In this document: positions 1-5,726 of the stretch, in pieces
Layout of the letters: the number at the start of each line of letters is the position of its first letter
Numbering within the stretch: position 1 is the first letter of the stretch
Assembly (NCBI GenBank): GCA_031269405.1
Contig: JAISZE010000071.1
Span: 1-6,227 of the forward strand
DNA: 6,227 nt
Origin: Treponema sp.
Lineage (GTDB): Bacteria > Spirochaetota > Spirochaetia > Treponematales > Breznakiellaceae
Direction: 5' to 3'
The notes under the pieces: generated by a model
Seen by the model: the letters and a program-made list of their open reading frames with translations, nothing else
The model's database searches: none
What the model was told of the DNA's origin: nothing
Made by a program: the position numbers and the translations under genes

Positions 1-16
1 CCCCCCCCCCCCCCCC
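1..16. repeat. Poly-C homopolymer tract at the window edge (at least 16 C)
   Basis: The first 16 bases are all C and the run may continue beyond the edge. It ends two bases (GG) before an ATG at 19. Homopolymeric G/C tracts next to start codons are known phase-variation elements in treponemes (poly-G upstream of tpr genes in T. pallidum). A terminal C-run is also a common artefact of contig ends, because the complement of a false poly-G read tail looks exactly like this. The sequence alone does not decide between the two. Confidence 0.95.
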
Positions 17-18
17 GG

Positions 19-237
19 ATGGAGAATGATAAACTAAAAGACCTTACGGAGTTTGACGATGAGGCAGAAGCAACCGGAGAGAGAAAACTGCGGGACAAGG
101 TGCTGCGTCTCTGTCATCCGGGGGTTTTCGGGAAACCCGGGAAGAAATATTCATGCCTTCCTCCTTGCTTTCTTCTTCTCTTCTTCGCCTTATGCGCCGT
201 TGCGGTTTATCCTTTGCGGTTTTTTTTGGACAAGTAA
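19..237 (+). CDS. Small hypothetical protein with C-terminal membrane segment (possibly the 3' end of a longer gene)
   Basis: This is an open frame of 72 codons from the ATG at 19. It has no upstream stop before the window edge, so it could be the end of a longer protein in which the C-run would encode proline. I recognise no family. The N-terminal 20 residues are acidic (ENDK, EFDDEAEA), a basic stretch follows (residues 22-43, ending GKPGKK), and then comes a hydrophobic segment of about 20 residues from LPPCFLLLFF to about VAVYPL, ending in RFFLDK. This looks like a single tail-located membrane anchor. The stop lies one base from the convergent kamA stop, so the two genes would abut without overlapping, which mildly favours a real gene. 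Against it, no Shine-Dalgarno is visible between the C-run and the ATG, and the frame is short. It is the only plus-strand candidate in the window that is not a shadow of a better gene. Confidence 0.4.
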   Translation: MENDKLKDLTEFDDEAEATGERKLRDKVLRLCHPGVFGKPGKKYSCLPPCFLLLFFALCAVAVYPLRFFLDK

Positions 238-238
238 T

Positions 239-1297
239 TCATTCCGCGGGGTAAGGCCAGAGTTTCCCGTCCGGGGCCCTGAGAAGGTACGCCCTGCCTT
301 CGGGCCTTTGGGCTTCCCCGGCGATGCTTCCTTCGTTGAGGCGGATTTTGCCGCCCCCGCCAGGAAGGTCCACGGCATAGGCCGGGAGTCCCAGACCGGA
401 TATGAGGGTTTGGAGTTCCCTGTAGAGTTCAAGGCCCTGGTGCAGGGGGAGGCGGAAATGGGCTGTTCCGGGGGCAAGGTCCGGCTGGAAAAGGTAATAG
501 GGGCTGAGCCCCAGATCCAAACATTCCCTAAAAAGGAAGGCCAGGGTTCCGGCGTTATCGTTGACACCCTTAAGGAGCACGGTCTGCACATGCACCGGGA
601 TACCCAGAGCGGCGCAGTCCGAAAGGACCCGGCGGCTTTCCTCCGCCAGTTCCCGGGGGTGGTTAATATGTACCATCATTCTTAAAGGTTTAAAACCAGC
701 GAAAAGGCGCAGGGTCCCGGGCCTAAGCCGCTGGGGCCAGGTAACAGGGACCCTGGTGCAGATCCTGATGAGTATTCCCGGCCTAGCTTCCCGGATCAAG
801 GTGAAAAGTTCGGCCAGTTTGCCGTCTTCCGCTGTCAGGGGATCGCCGCCAGAGACAAGCAGTTCCCGTATCTCGGGATGATCCTTTAAGTACAGCAGGA
901 CAGGTTCCAGTTCCGGGGGGCTGATAAACGAAGGGGAACGCCTCATGCGCGCCCTGCGGAAGCAGAAACGGCAGTACCCGGCGCAAGGGCCTCCGGCCAG
1001 GAGCAGGCACCGGTCGCGGTACTGGCGGACAAACCTGGGCCTTACCCGGTAAAGAGCTTCACCCAGAGGGTCTTCCAGGGCAAAGGTATCCTTTTCGAAC
1101 TCAGCGGGGTTGGGAAAACATTGCCGCCTTATAGGGTCGTTTTGTTCCGGCCCTGCGAGGGAAGCGAAATGGGGGGTTATTGTGAAGGGGAGTTCCCCCT
1201 GGCTCCGCAGTTTTTCCACACAAGAGCGTTCTTCAGGGCTTACCGAAGCGGCCAGGACAGGGGGCAGATCTTCTATGGCGGTAATGAGTTTTGTCAA
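239..1297 (-). CDS. kamA: KamA/EpmB-type radical SAM, PLP-dependent lysine 2,3-aminomutase
   Basis: 352 residues. The radical SAM cluster motif CxxxCxxC is at Cys105, Cys109 and Cys112 (GPCAGYCRFCFRR), followed by Arg114 at the place of the lysine-carboxylate-binding Arg of clostridial lysine 2,3-aminomutase (LAM). The SAM-binding GGDPLT motif is at 150-155. The PLP lysine is Lys317 in PGGGGK. Asp273 (QPDLAPG) and Asp310 (VDLPGGGGK) match LAM Asp293 and Asp330, which hold the lysine epsilon-amino group. Their spacing to the PLP lysine (44 and 7 residues) is identical to LAM. Glutamate aminomutases replace these two Asp, so L-lysine to (R)- or (S)-beta-lysine is the expected reaction. The length is that of EpmB (about 340) rather than LAM (about 416), so the product may modify elongation factor P, but epmA and efp are not in the window. 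The start is TTG at 1297. An in-frame stop at 1336-1334 allows no other upstream start, and no clear Shine-Dalgarno is seen. The gene is last of the galE operon, 20 bp after the M20 gene. Confidence 0.93.
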   Translation of the reverse strand: MTKLITAIEDLPPVLAASVSPEERSCVEKLRSQGELPFTITPHFASLAGPEQNDPIRRQCFPNPAEFEKDTFALEDPLGEALYRVRPRFVRQYRDRCLLLAGGPCAGYCRFCFRRARMRRSPSFISPPELEPVLLYLKDHPEIRELLVSGGDPLTAEDGKLAELFTLIREARPGILIRICTRVPVTWPQRLRPGTLRLFAGFKPLRMMVHINHPRELAEESRRVLSDCAALGIPVHVQTVLLKGVNDNAGTLAFLFRECLDLGLSPYYLFQPDLAPGTAHFRLPLHQGLELYRELQTLISGLGLPAYAVDLPGGGGKIRLNEGSIAGEAQRPEGRAYLLRAPDGKLWPYPAE

Positions 1298-1307
1298 CGC
1301 TGCTGGT

Positions 1308-1317
1308 AACCGCGGTT
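1308..1317. repeat. 10-bp perfect palindrome between the M20 and kamA genes
   Basis: AACCGCGGTT reads the same on both strands and fills half of the 20-bp gap, directly after the M20 TAG stop. It has no loop and so cannot form a useful RNA hairpin by itself. It may be a protein-binding site or chance. Confidence 0.4.
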
Positions 1318-2592
1318 CTACCCGGCTGAACTGTCAATCATCATCAAGGCCATCACCTTGGCATCGCCGAGTATGTTTTCCAGGAGCGCGTACTCGTTGG
1401 GCTGATGGGCGGAATCGTCAATGCGGCACCACACCACGGCATCAATGCCCTGGTTCCTGAGATAGGCCCCTACCGTCCCCCCGCCTATGCCGACGGGTTT
1501 TGTCTTGACACGGTAAACTTCTTCCACTGTTCTGGATAGAAGCCTGACCAAAGGGGCCTCTGGGGAGGTGGGTTTGGATTCCATCTTCTGCGCCAGGGTA
1601 TACTCTACCTTCACCTTGTATGCGGCTTCGATGCCCGCTTTGATGCGGTCCACTTCCCTGAGTACGTCTTTCACCGGGTACTTGGGGAGGATGCGCATAT
1701 CATAGCAGAACACGTCTTCTCCGGGGATGGTGTTGATATTGGGAACATTGGCTTCTTTCCTGGTAGGCTGGAAGGTCGAATAATCGGGATCGAACAGGGG
1801 ATCGCGGCCTGAAAAACGTTCCGAAAGTTCGTAATAGAGACGCACTGCCAGATCCGCTCCTGCCAGGTGAGCGTTAGCTCCCAAATCGGGCCGTGAACCG
1901 TGGGCCTGACGTCCATGGGTAGCAAAGCGGATCCAGAGCAGGTTCTTTTCGGCTACTTCTATGGATGCCCCCTGGGGATCGCCTCCGTCAGGGATAATGA
2001 CCATGTCGTCTTTGCGGAAGAGGCCGGGCCGGTTTTTAAGGAGCCAGTCTATGCCGTAGCCGCTCCCGTTCTCTTCGTCTGCGGCAAAGAGGAGCTTCAC
2101 GGTCCGCGAAGGGGCAGCGCCCAGAGCTTTAAGTGCAAGGACCGCTAGTACCGAAGAGACGAGCCCCTGCTGGTTATCCTCAACTCCTCTGCCGATAATC
2201 CGTTTTCCCAGAGGCGTCCCGTCGGGCCTGCTGCCGCCTTCGGCAATGACCGCCTTCCAGGGATCGCTTTTCCAGAGAGACCCATCCCCTGGGGGGACTA
2301 CATCCAGGTGGCTCATTATCCATAAGCAGGGGCCTGGGGTTTCGTTCTTACCCGGAATTGCGGCGATAAGGTTCGGCCTTACCCCGCCTTTGGCCCTGGC
2401 GTCAGGGGCATCGTGCCGCTCCAGGGCGGTAATACCCCGTGCCTTGAGCCAGGCTTCAAGAAAGACGCATTTGTCCAGTTCCCCTTCGCCCCCTGAATCG
2501 GGGGAGACAGCGGGCCGTTTGCAGAGTTCCGTTTCCAGTTCCACAGCTAGGGGTTCAAGAGTATTGATATAAGTTATGATCTTCTCTTTCAT
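1318..2592 (-). CDS. M20 family metallo-hydrolase (ArgE/DapE/dipeptidase-like)
   Basis: 424 residues from the ATG at 2592. This is a di-zinc amidohydrolase/peptidase of the M20 family, expected in the cytoplasm, since no signal peptide is seen. The metal-binding and catalytic set is complete: His95 and Asp97 (SHLDVVPPGD), bridging Asp139 (GRGVEDNQQG), general base Glu173 and ligand Glu174 (DEENGSGYG), Asp202 (IIPDGGD), and C-terminal His396 (SAHQPNE). The lid/dimerisation domain occupies about 216-335 and carries His231 in GRQAHGSRPDLGANA. The N-terminal SPDSGGEGE and the late IGGGTVGAYLRNQG blocks are typical of a conserved bacterial/archaeal M20 subgroup whose substrate is not established. 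N-acyl amino acid, succinyl-DAP or dipeptide are all possible. An ATG at 2622 would add ten residues (MGRVSAPGPL) and has an AGGA four bases upstream. I prefer 2592 because it makes the ATGA overlap with the galE stop, and because MKEKIITYI is where family members begin. It is the middle gene of galE-M20-kamA. Confidence 0.93.
   Translation of the reverse strand: MKEKIITYINTLEPLAVELETELCKRPAVSPDSGGEGELDKCVFLEAWLKARGITALERHDAPDARAKGGVRPNLIAAIPGKNETPGPCLWIMSHLDVVPPGDGSLWKSDPWKAVIAEGGSRPDGTPLGKRIIGRGVEDNQQGLVSSVLAVLALKALGAAPSRTVKLLFAADEENGSGYGIDWLLKNRPGLFRKDDMVIIPDGGDPQGASIEVAEKNLLWIRFATHGRQAHGSRPDLGANAHLAGADLAVRLYYELSERFSGRDPLFDPDYSTFQPTRKEANVPNINTIPGEDVFCYDMRILPKYPVKDVLREVDRIKAGIEAAYKVKVEYTLAQKMESKPTSPEAPLVRLLSRTVEEVYRVKTKPVGIGGGTVGAYLRNQGIDAVVWCRIDDSAHQPNEYALLENILGDAKVMALMMIDSSAG
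2589..2592 (-). other. ATGA stop/start overlap (translational coupling galE to M20 gene)
   Basis: On the minus strand the M20 start ATG (2592-2590) and the galE stop TGA (2591-2589) share bases in ATGA. Only a weak GGGA lies six bases upstream of the ATG, so ribosomes finishing galE probably reinitiate here. This also decides between the ATG at 2592 and the one at 2622. Confidence 0.75.
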
Positions 2593-3602
2593 AAGCGGTC
2601 CCGGCGCTGATACGCGTCCCATGTTGTCCTGATCAGGGTATCAATGTCCGAGTACCGGGCTTTCCAGCCCAAAAGTTCGGCAGCCAGCTTTGCCGATGCA
2701 GTGAGTTTCGCGGGATCTCCAGGACGGCGGCCCACGATAGCGGCGGGAATGGGTTGTCCGCTGATCCGCCTGGCGGCTTCGAGCATTTCCTTAACAGAAG
2801 TACCGGTTTCGCTCCCTAAGTTGACGGTAACGCTCTTGTCGTTTTTGCTGATGTACTTTAACGCCGCGTCGTGGCCTGCTGCCAGATCGCTTACATGGAT
2901 GTAATCCCTGATACAGGTGCCGTCAGGAGTGTCATAATCATCACCGAAGATACGCAGTTCCTTCCTGATACCGCAGGCTGCTTCCATAATGACCGGTATC
3001 AGGTTGGCTGGGTTCTGCTCAAGCCCGGCGATCCGGCCGTTCACGTCGTACCCTGCGGCGTTGAAATACCGGAGGCTTGCAAAACGCATGCCCTTGAGCT
3101 GGCCGTACCAGGCCATGATGCGTTCAATTTCCAGTTTGGTAAAACCATAATAATTTTCCGGCCTAGTGGGATGCTGTTCGTCAATAGGAAGATATTCAGG
3201 CTCCCCGTACACTGCGGCGCTGGAGGAAAAGACCAGGTACTTGACCCCTGTTTCCGCCATGGCGTTGAGGATATTCACAGTGCCGCTGATATTATTAAGG
3301 GAGTATTTTTCCGGTTTCAGCATAGATTCCCCTGCGGCCTTGAACGCAGCGAGGTAAACCACGGCGTCAGCTTTCCTGCCCGGCTGGCCGCCTATGGTAA
3401 TATCCGCAGCGCCCTGGCAGGCTCTGACCAGGCCCGGGTAATCCAGAATAGTTCCGTGGATAAACCGCTCCTCTGGAAAGAGATTTTCCCTCAACCCGCT
3501 TGAAAGGTTATCAAAAACAGTTACTTCATGCCCCTGATCCAGGAATTCCCGAGCCACATGGCTCCCGATATATCCGGCGCCGCCGATTATTAGAATATTC
3601 AT
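2589..3602 (-). CDS. galE: UDP-glucose 4-epimerase
   Basis: 337 residues, the usual GalE length. This extended short-chain dehydrogenase interconverts UDP-glucose and UDP-galactose and supplies galactosyl units for surface glycans or the Leloir pathway. The NAD-binding GGAGYIGS is at 7-14, with Gly7, Gly10 and Gly13. Asp31 in VFDNLSSG is for the adenosine ribose, Lys88 is in AAFKAAGES, catalytic Ser128 is in SSSAAVYG, and Tyr152 with Lys156 are in YYGFTK. Other features are RYFNAAGYD at 178-186, IRDYIHVSD at 231-239 and RRPGDP at 292-297. Compared with E. coli GalE there are about 12 extra residues around 63-78, and the usual HFA is YLA (83-85). The residue aligned by eye with E. coli Tyr299, which limits N-acetylated substrates, is Leu300, so activity on UDP-GlcNAc/GalNAc is open. 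The ATG has no Shine-Dalgarno, and a promoter-like element sits directly against it. The gene leads the operon galE-M20-kamA. Confidence 0.96.
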   Translation of the reverse strand: MNILIIGGAGYIGSHVAREFLDQGHEVTVFDNLSSGLRENLFPEERFIHGTILDYPGLVRACQGAADITIGGQPGRKADAVVYLAAFKAAGESMLKPEKYSLNNISGTVNILNAMAETGVKYLVFSSSAAVYGEPEYLPIDEQHPTRPENYYGFTKLEIERIMAWYGQLKGMRFASLRYFNAAGYDVNGRIAGLEQNPANLIPVIMEAACGIRKELRIFGDDYDTPDGTCIRDYIHVSDLAAGHDAALKYISKNDKSVTVNLGSETGTSVKEMLEAARRISGQPIPAAIVGRRPGDPAKLTASAKLAAELLGWKARYSDIDTLIRTTWDAYQRRDRL

Positions 3603-3609
3603 AGAAATA

Positions 3610-3638
3610 AGTATAGAGAAAAGGCCCGGCTGTTTCTA
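3610..3638 (-). promoter_or_regulatory. Predicted sigma-70-type promoter for galE giving a leaderless transcript
   Basis: Reading the minus strand, TAGAAA (3638-3633, four of six matches to TTGACA), a 17-base spacer and TATACT (3615-3610, five of six to TATAAT) are followed by seven bases and then the galE ATG. Transcription would therefore start at or next to the A of the start codon. The absence of any Shine-Dalgarno before galE fits. A second, weaker -10-like TATAGA lies at 3640-3635, with only a poor -35 (TTCTCC, 3663-3658). This is a prediction by eye. Confidence 0.5.
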
Positions 3639-3642
3639 TACT
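3610..3642. repeat. 8-bp inverted repeat overlapping the galE promoter
   Basis: AGTATAGA (3610-3617) and its exact reverse complement TCTATACT (3635-3642) are separated by 17 bases, about 25 bp centre to centre. The arms cover the -10 hexamer and most of the -35 hexamer of the predicted galE promoter. It could be an operator, or a pair of promoters facing each other, because the right arm gives TATACT on the plus strand with TAGAGA 17 bases upstream. Confidence 0.55.
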
Positions 3643-3660
3643 ACAGTAGCGCTATTTGGA

Positions 3661-3720
3661 GAAGAAAGAAAAACATCCTTAACCCCTTAGAAGGGGGATC
3701 CCCTCATAATGCACTATGAG
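3661..3720 (-). terminator. Candidate terminator region after the lipoprotein gene
   Basis: In minus-strand order: a near-perfect 18-base palindrome (3720-3703, arms CTCATA/TATGAG), then a short hairpin CCCCTTCTAAGGGG (3696-3683, five to six pairs), then TTAAGGATG and a T-rich stretch from 3673 down to 3661 (TTTTTCTTTCTTC). The T-tract starts nine bases after the stem and the stem is short, so this would be a weak or imperfect intrinsic terminator. It separates the SGNH-lipoprotein unit from galE. The remaining bases between the lipoprotein stop and 3720 (3721-3764) are GC-rich, with a CGGCGCCG palindrome and nothing else I can name. Confidence 0.4.
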
Positions 3721-3764
3721 ACCACCATCTATTGACCAGTAAAGGCGGCGCCGGGGCGTCCGTA

Positions 3765-5708
3765 TCAGGGAGCTTTTACCTCCCAAGTCCTGCTGTAATC
3801 CTGCCCGTCACGGGTGACGGTTACGGTGATCTCGTGGGCGCTGCCGGATTCCAGGACCGTGTAGTCCAGGAAAACCGCCGGATCTTCGTAGGGTGTAAAG
3901 GTAAAAGTGTCGTATCCCCATTCGTCCTGTACCGGATTGCCTTCTTCGTCAATTACCGGTTCGTAATCGCCCAGGTCGCCGCCGTCGATGTTCCACCTGA
4001 TAGCTTCGAAAAAGGAGGAATCGTAGCCTTCGTCAAACATAACCAGGCAGCCGCCTTCCAGGGACTGGGCTGTGAAAAGGGTATCCAGGACTTCTTGGGG
4101 GTCCCGGGAACTGTCCAGCTTGACAGGAACCACAGGTTCAGGCGGGGGTTCCGGGGCAGGGACAGGAGCCAGGACAGGCGCAGGGACAGCCTGAGGGGGG
4201 GCAGAAGCCGCGGCCTGGACCTGAACAGGAGCGGCAGGGACAGGGGCGGCCTGGGGATCGGCGGGTCCTTTTCCTTCAAAGGTAACAGTCCCCAGGTTGA
4301 TAAAACCGTCTACTGCCCGGCCTTGGAGGTCTTTTTCCATTTTTAAGATCTCGGTTCCGTTGCCCATGTCGGCCTGGAGCCTGAAATAATACGTATCCTG
4401 CTCTAAAAGGGACATTGACCAGGTTCCGTCGCCGTTAAGGCCGACCTGGTTCACGAGTATTTTGTACTCAGGGTCTTCGTAAACCTGGATATTAATATAG
4501 TAGAAACTCATTTCACCGGCCCCTGAGTAGACAGCCTGGGCCCTGCCGTTTATGTCCAGCACTTGCATGGAATCCTTGAGTTCTATGCCGCTCATATAGT
4601 CATTTTCATCAATAGTAAGGGTGTAAAGGCTCCTGAAAAACGGCGCACCGCCAATGGCGCTTATTCCCACGAACTGGATGATCATCCCTGGTTCAGCCTG
4701 AACCAGACGTTCCCATTTCGCTCCTGTTATGGGGAAAGTGGGGGCAACCCTGTCCTGGTCGTTTATAGTAACCGGATCAGCGCCGCTGACCATTACGATG
4801 TAAGGCTGTATAGGCTCGCTGTTCAGACGCAGGTCTGCGGTTCCTGAAAGGATTTTTATTCTGACAAAGGTATTGGCGTCGTATACCAGGGTAACCGGGG
4901 CTTCCATGTCGGAAAAGACGCTGACAAATTCGTTTCGGCTAAAGAGACGCCCATTGTTTTCCAGGATAATCGAGAGGAAATAGTCCCCAGGGGGGATTTC
5001 GGCATAACCGCTGTAGACAAGGCTGCTTCCTTTTTTTACCCCTTCTTGCTGAACAAAAAAGGTGTCAGGCATCAATTGTTCCCCAAGCCAGCCGTTGTTT
5101 TCGCCTTCTTTTTTGAACACCATAACGGCCACAGGTTCGTCCACATTTTCAACGCTGTAGAGTTTTAGACCTGCGTTAGGGCTTGAACCGGGTATCTGGA
5201 TAGACCAGGAGAAAACGCCGCTGCCGCCGTTGGCCACAGGGCGGACTTCGATGGGGATAGTCTCTTCCTTTGCCGGTTCAAGCTGGAACAGGTTTGTCTC
5301 GCCGCGCAGTATCGGGACATCCCGGACATAGCCGATAACATGGAGCTTATACGAACCGGGATCAAGAAAAAGGGGCTCCTCAGACGAGAGCAGCCCTTGC
5401 TGCAAAACCACCTCAGGATCAGCGTCGGAATCGACAAACCACAATCCCCCCTGGTCCGTCATATAACGGATTTCAAACTTTTTTAGATCCTGGTTTTCAG
5501 GCAAAGGGGTGTTGTCGGCCTCTACCATCTGAAGCCACACCAGCCCTTTTCCGTCAGGTATGATTACGCCCTTGGGGGGCGCCGGAAGGGCGGCCTGAAC
5601 CGGGAGCTTTAACCGGTCACAGCCGGAAAACCCAATAACGAACGCCAAAGCCAGATAAAGGATCGGCAAACAATACGAACAGTACCCGCTACGAGCCTTT
5701 ACAGACAT
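3765..5708 (-). CDS. Large predicted lipoprotein with beta-rich repeats and Ala/Pro linker
   Basis: 647 residues, no named family recognised. The N-terminus is a lipoprotein signal: basic residues Lys4 and Arg6, a hydrophobic core from about 14 to 27, then FSGC with lipid-acceptor Cys30. Phe at -3 is outside the strict lipobox but tolerated in spirochaetes. The mature part (31-480) is rich in beta strands. Two similar blocks read roughly acidic/hydrophobic-PG(S/D)Y-x-L, then R-x-E/N-x-x-F/V: 112-155 (DPGSYKLHV) and 236-277 (PPGDYFLSI). A third, looser block is at 430-475. A low-complexity Ala/Pro linker spans 481-529. The C-terminal 530-647 looks like a PKD/Ig-like domain (RWNIDGG, HEITVTVTRDG, SRTWEV). 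The start is fixed by AAGGAAG seven bases before the ATG. The gene follows the SGNH hydrolase by 18 bp and is probably co-transcribed with it. A binding or scaffold role in the envelope is inference; no catalytic motif is visible. Confidence 0.85.
   Translation of the reverse strand: MSVKARSGYCSYCLPILYLALAFVIGFSGCDRLKLPVQAALPAPPKGVIIPDGKGLVWLQMVEADNTPLPENQDLKKFEIRYMTDQGGLWFVDSDADPEVVLQQGLLSSEEPLFLDPGSYKLHVIGYVRDVPILRGETNLFQLEPAKEETIPIEVRPVANGGSGVFSWSIQIPGSSPNAGLKLYSVENVDEPVAVMVFKKEGENNGWLGEQLMPDTFFVQQEGVKKGSSLVYSGYAEIPPGDYFLSIILENNGRLFSRNEFVSVFSDMEAPVTLVYDANTFVRIKILSGTADLRLNSEPIQPYIVMVSGADPVTINDQDRVAPTFPITGAKWERLVQAEPGMIIQFVGISAIGGAPFFRSLYTLTIDENDYMSGIELKDSMQVLDINGRAQAVYSGAGEMSFYYINIQVYEDPEYKILVNQVGLNGDGTWSMSLLEQDTYYFRLQADMGNGTEILKMEKDLQGRAVDGFINLGTVTFEGKGPADPQAAPVPAAPVQVQAAASAPPQAVPAPVLAPVPAPEPPPEPVVPVKLDSSRDPQEVLDTLFTAQSLEGGCLVMFDEGYDSSFFEAIRWNIDGGDLGDYEPVIDEEGNPVQDEWGYDTFTFTPYEDPAVFLDYTVLESGSAHEITVTVTRDGQDYSRTWEVKAP
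4122..4268 (-). repeat. Imperfect GC-rich repeats encoding the Ala/Pro linker
   Basis: This stretch encodes residues 481-529 of the lipoprotein, mostly Ala, Pro, Val and Gln with APVPA occurring repeatedly. On the plus strand the decamer GCAGGGACAG occurs at 4156-4165, 4180-4189 and 4234-4243. The composition differs from the flanking domains. The repeats could change linker length by slippage or recombination. Confidence 0.6.
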
Positions 5709-5714
5709 GTTACA

Positions 5715-5722
5715 CTTCCTTT
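5715..5722 (-). promoter_or_regulatory. Ribosome binding site of the lipoprotein gene
   Basis: The minus strand reads AAAGGAAG about six to seven bases before the ATG at 5708. It is the strongest Shine-Dalgarno in the window and lies wholly within the 18-bp gap after the SGNH hydrolase stop. No separate promoter is apparent there. Confidence 0.8.
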
Positions 5723-5726
5723 TACG

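Noticed and set aside
119..150. GGGTTT/AAACCC inverted repeat with CCCGGG, considered as a terminator for kamA or the small ORF
   Set aside because: No T-tract follows on either strand and it lies inside the small ORF, about 90 bases from both stop codons.
200..227. Direct repeat TTGCGGTTT (200-208 and 214-222) followed by eight T, considered as a terminator
   Set aside because: The repeats are direct, not inverted, so no stable stem precedes the T-run. They also lie inside the candidate small ORF.
53..685. Plus-strand open frame of 210 codons overlapping kamA
   Set aside because: It lies mostly opposite kamA, whose motifs are unambiguous, and its translation has no recognisable features. 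It is an antisense shadow of GC-biased codons.
2593..2622. Ten-residue N-terminal extension of the M20 protein from the ATG at 2622
   Set aside because: It would overlap galE by 34 bases and the added residues do not look like the family's N-terminus. The ATGA junction at 2592 explains the start better, although an AGGA upstream of 2622 keeps it possible.
2871..3503. Plus-strand open frame of 210 codons opposite galE
   Set aside because: galE is certain by its motifs and this frame has no family resemblance, so it is a shadow.
3732..4346. Plus-strand open frame of 204 codons opposite the lipoprotein 3' end
   Set aside because: It contains an Arg/Gly/Asp-rich stretch that is simply the complement of the Ala/Pro linker codons. 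The minus-strand gene has a signal peptide and a good ribosome binding site.
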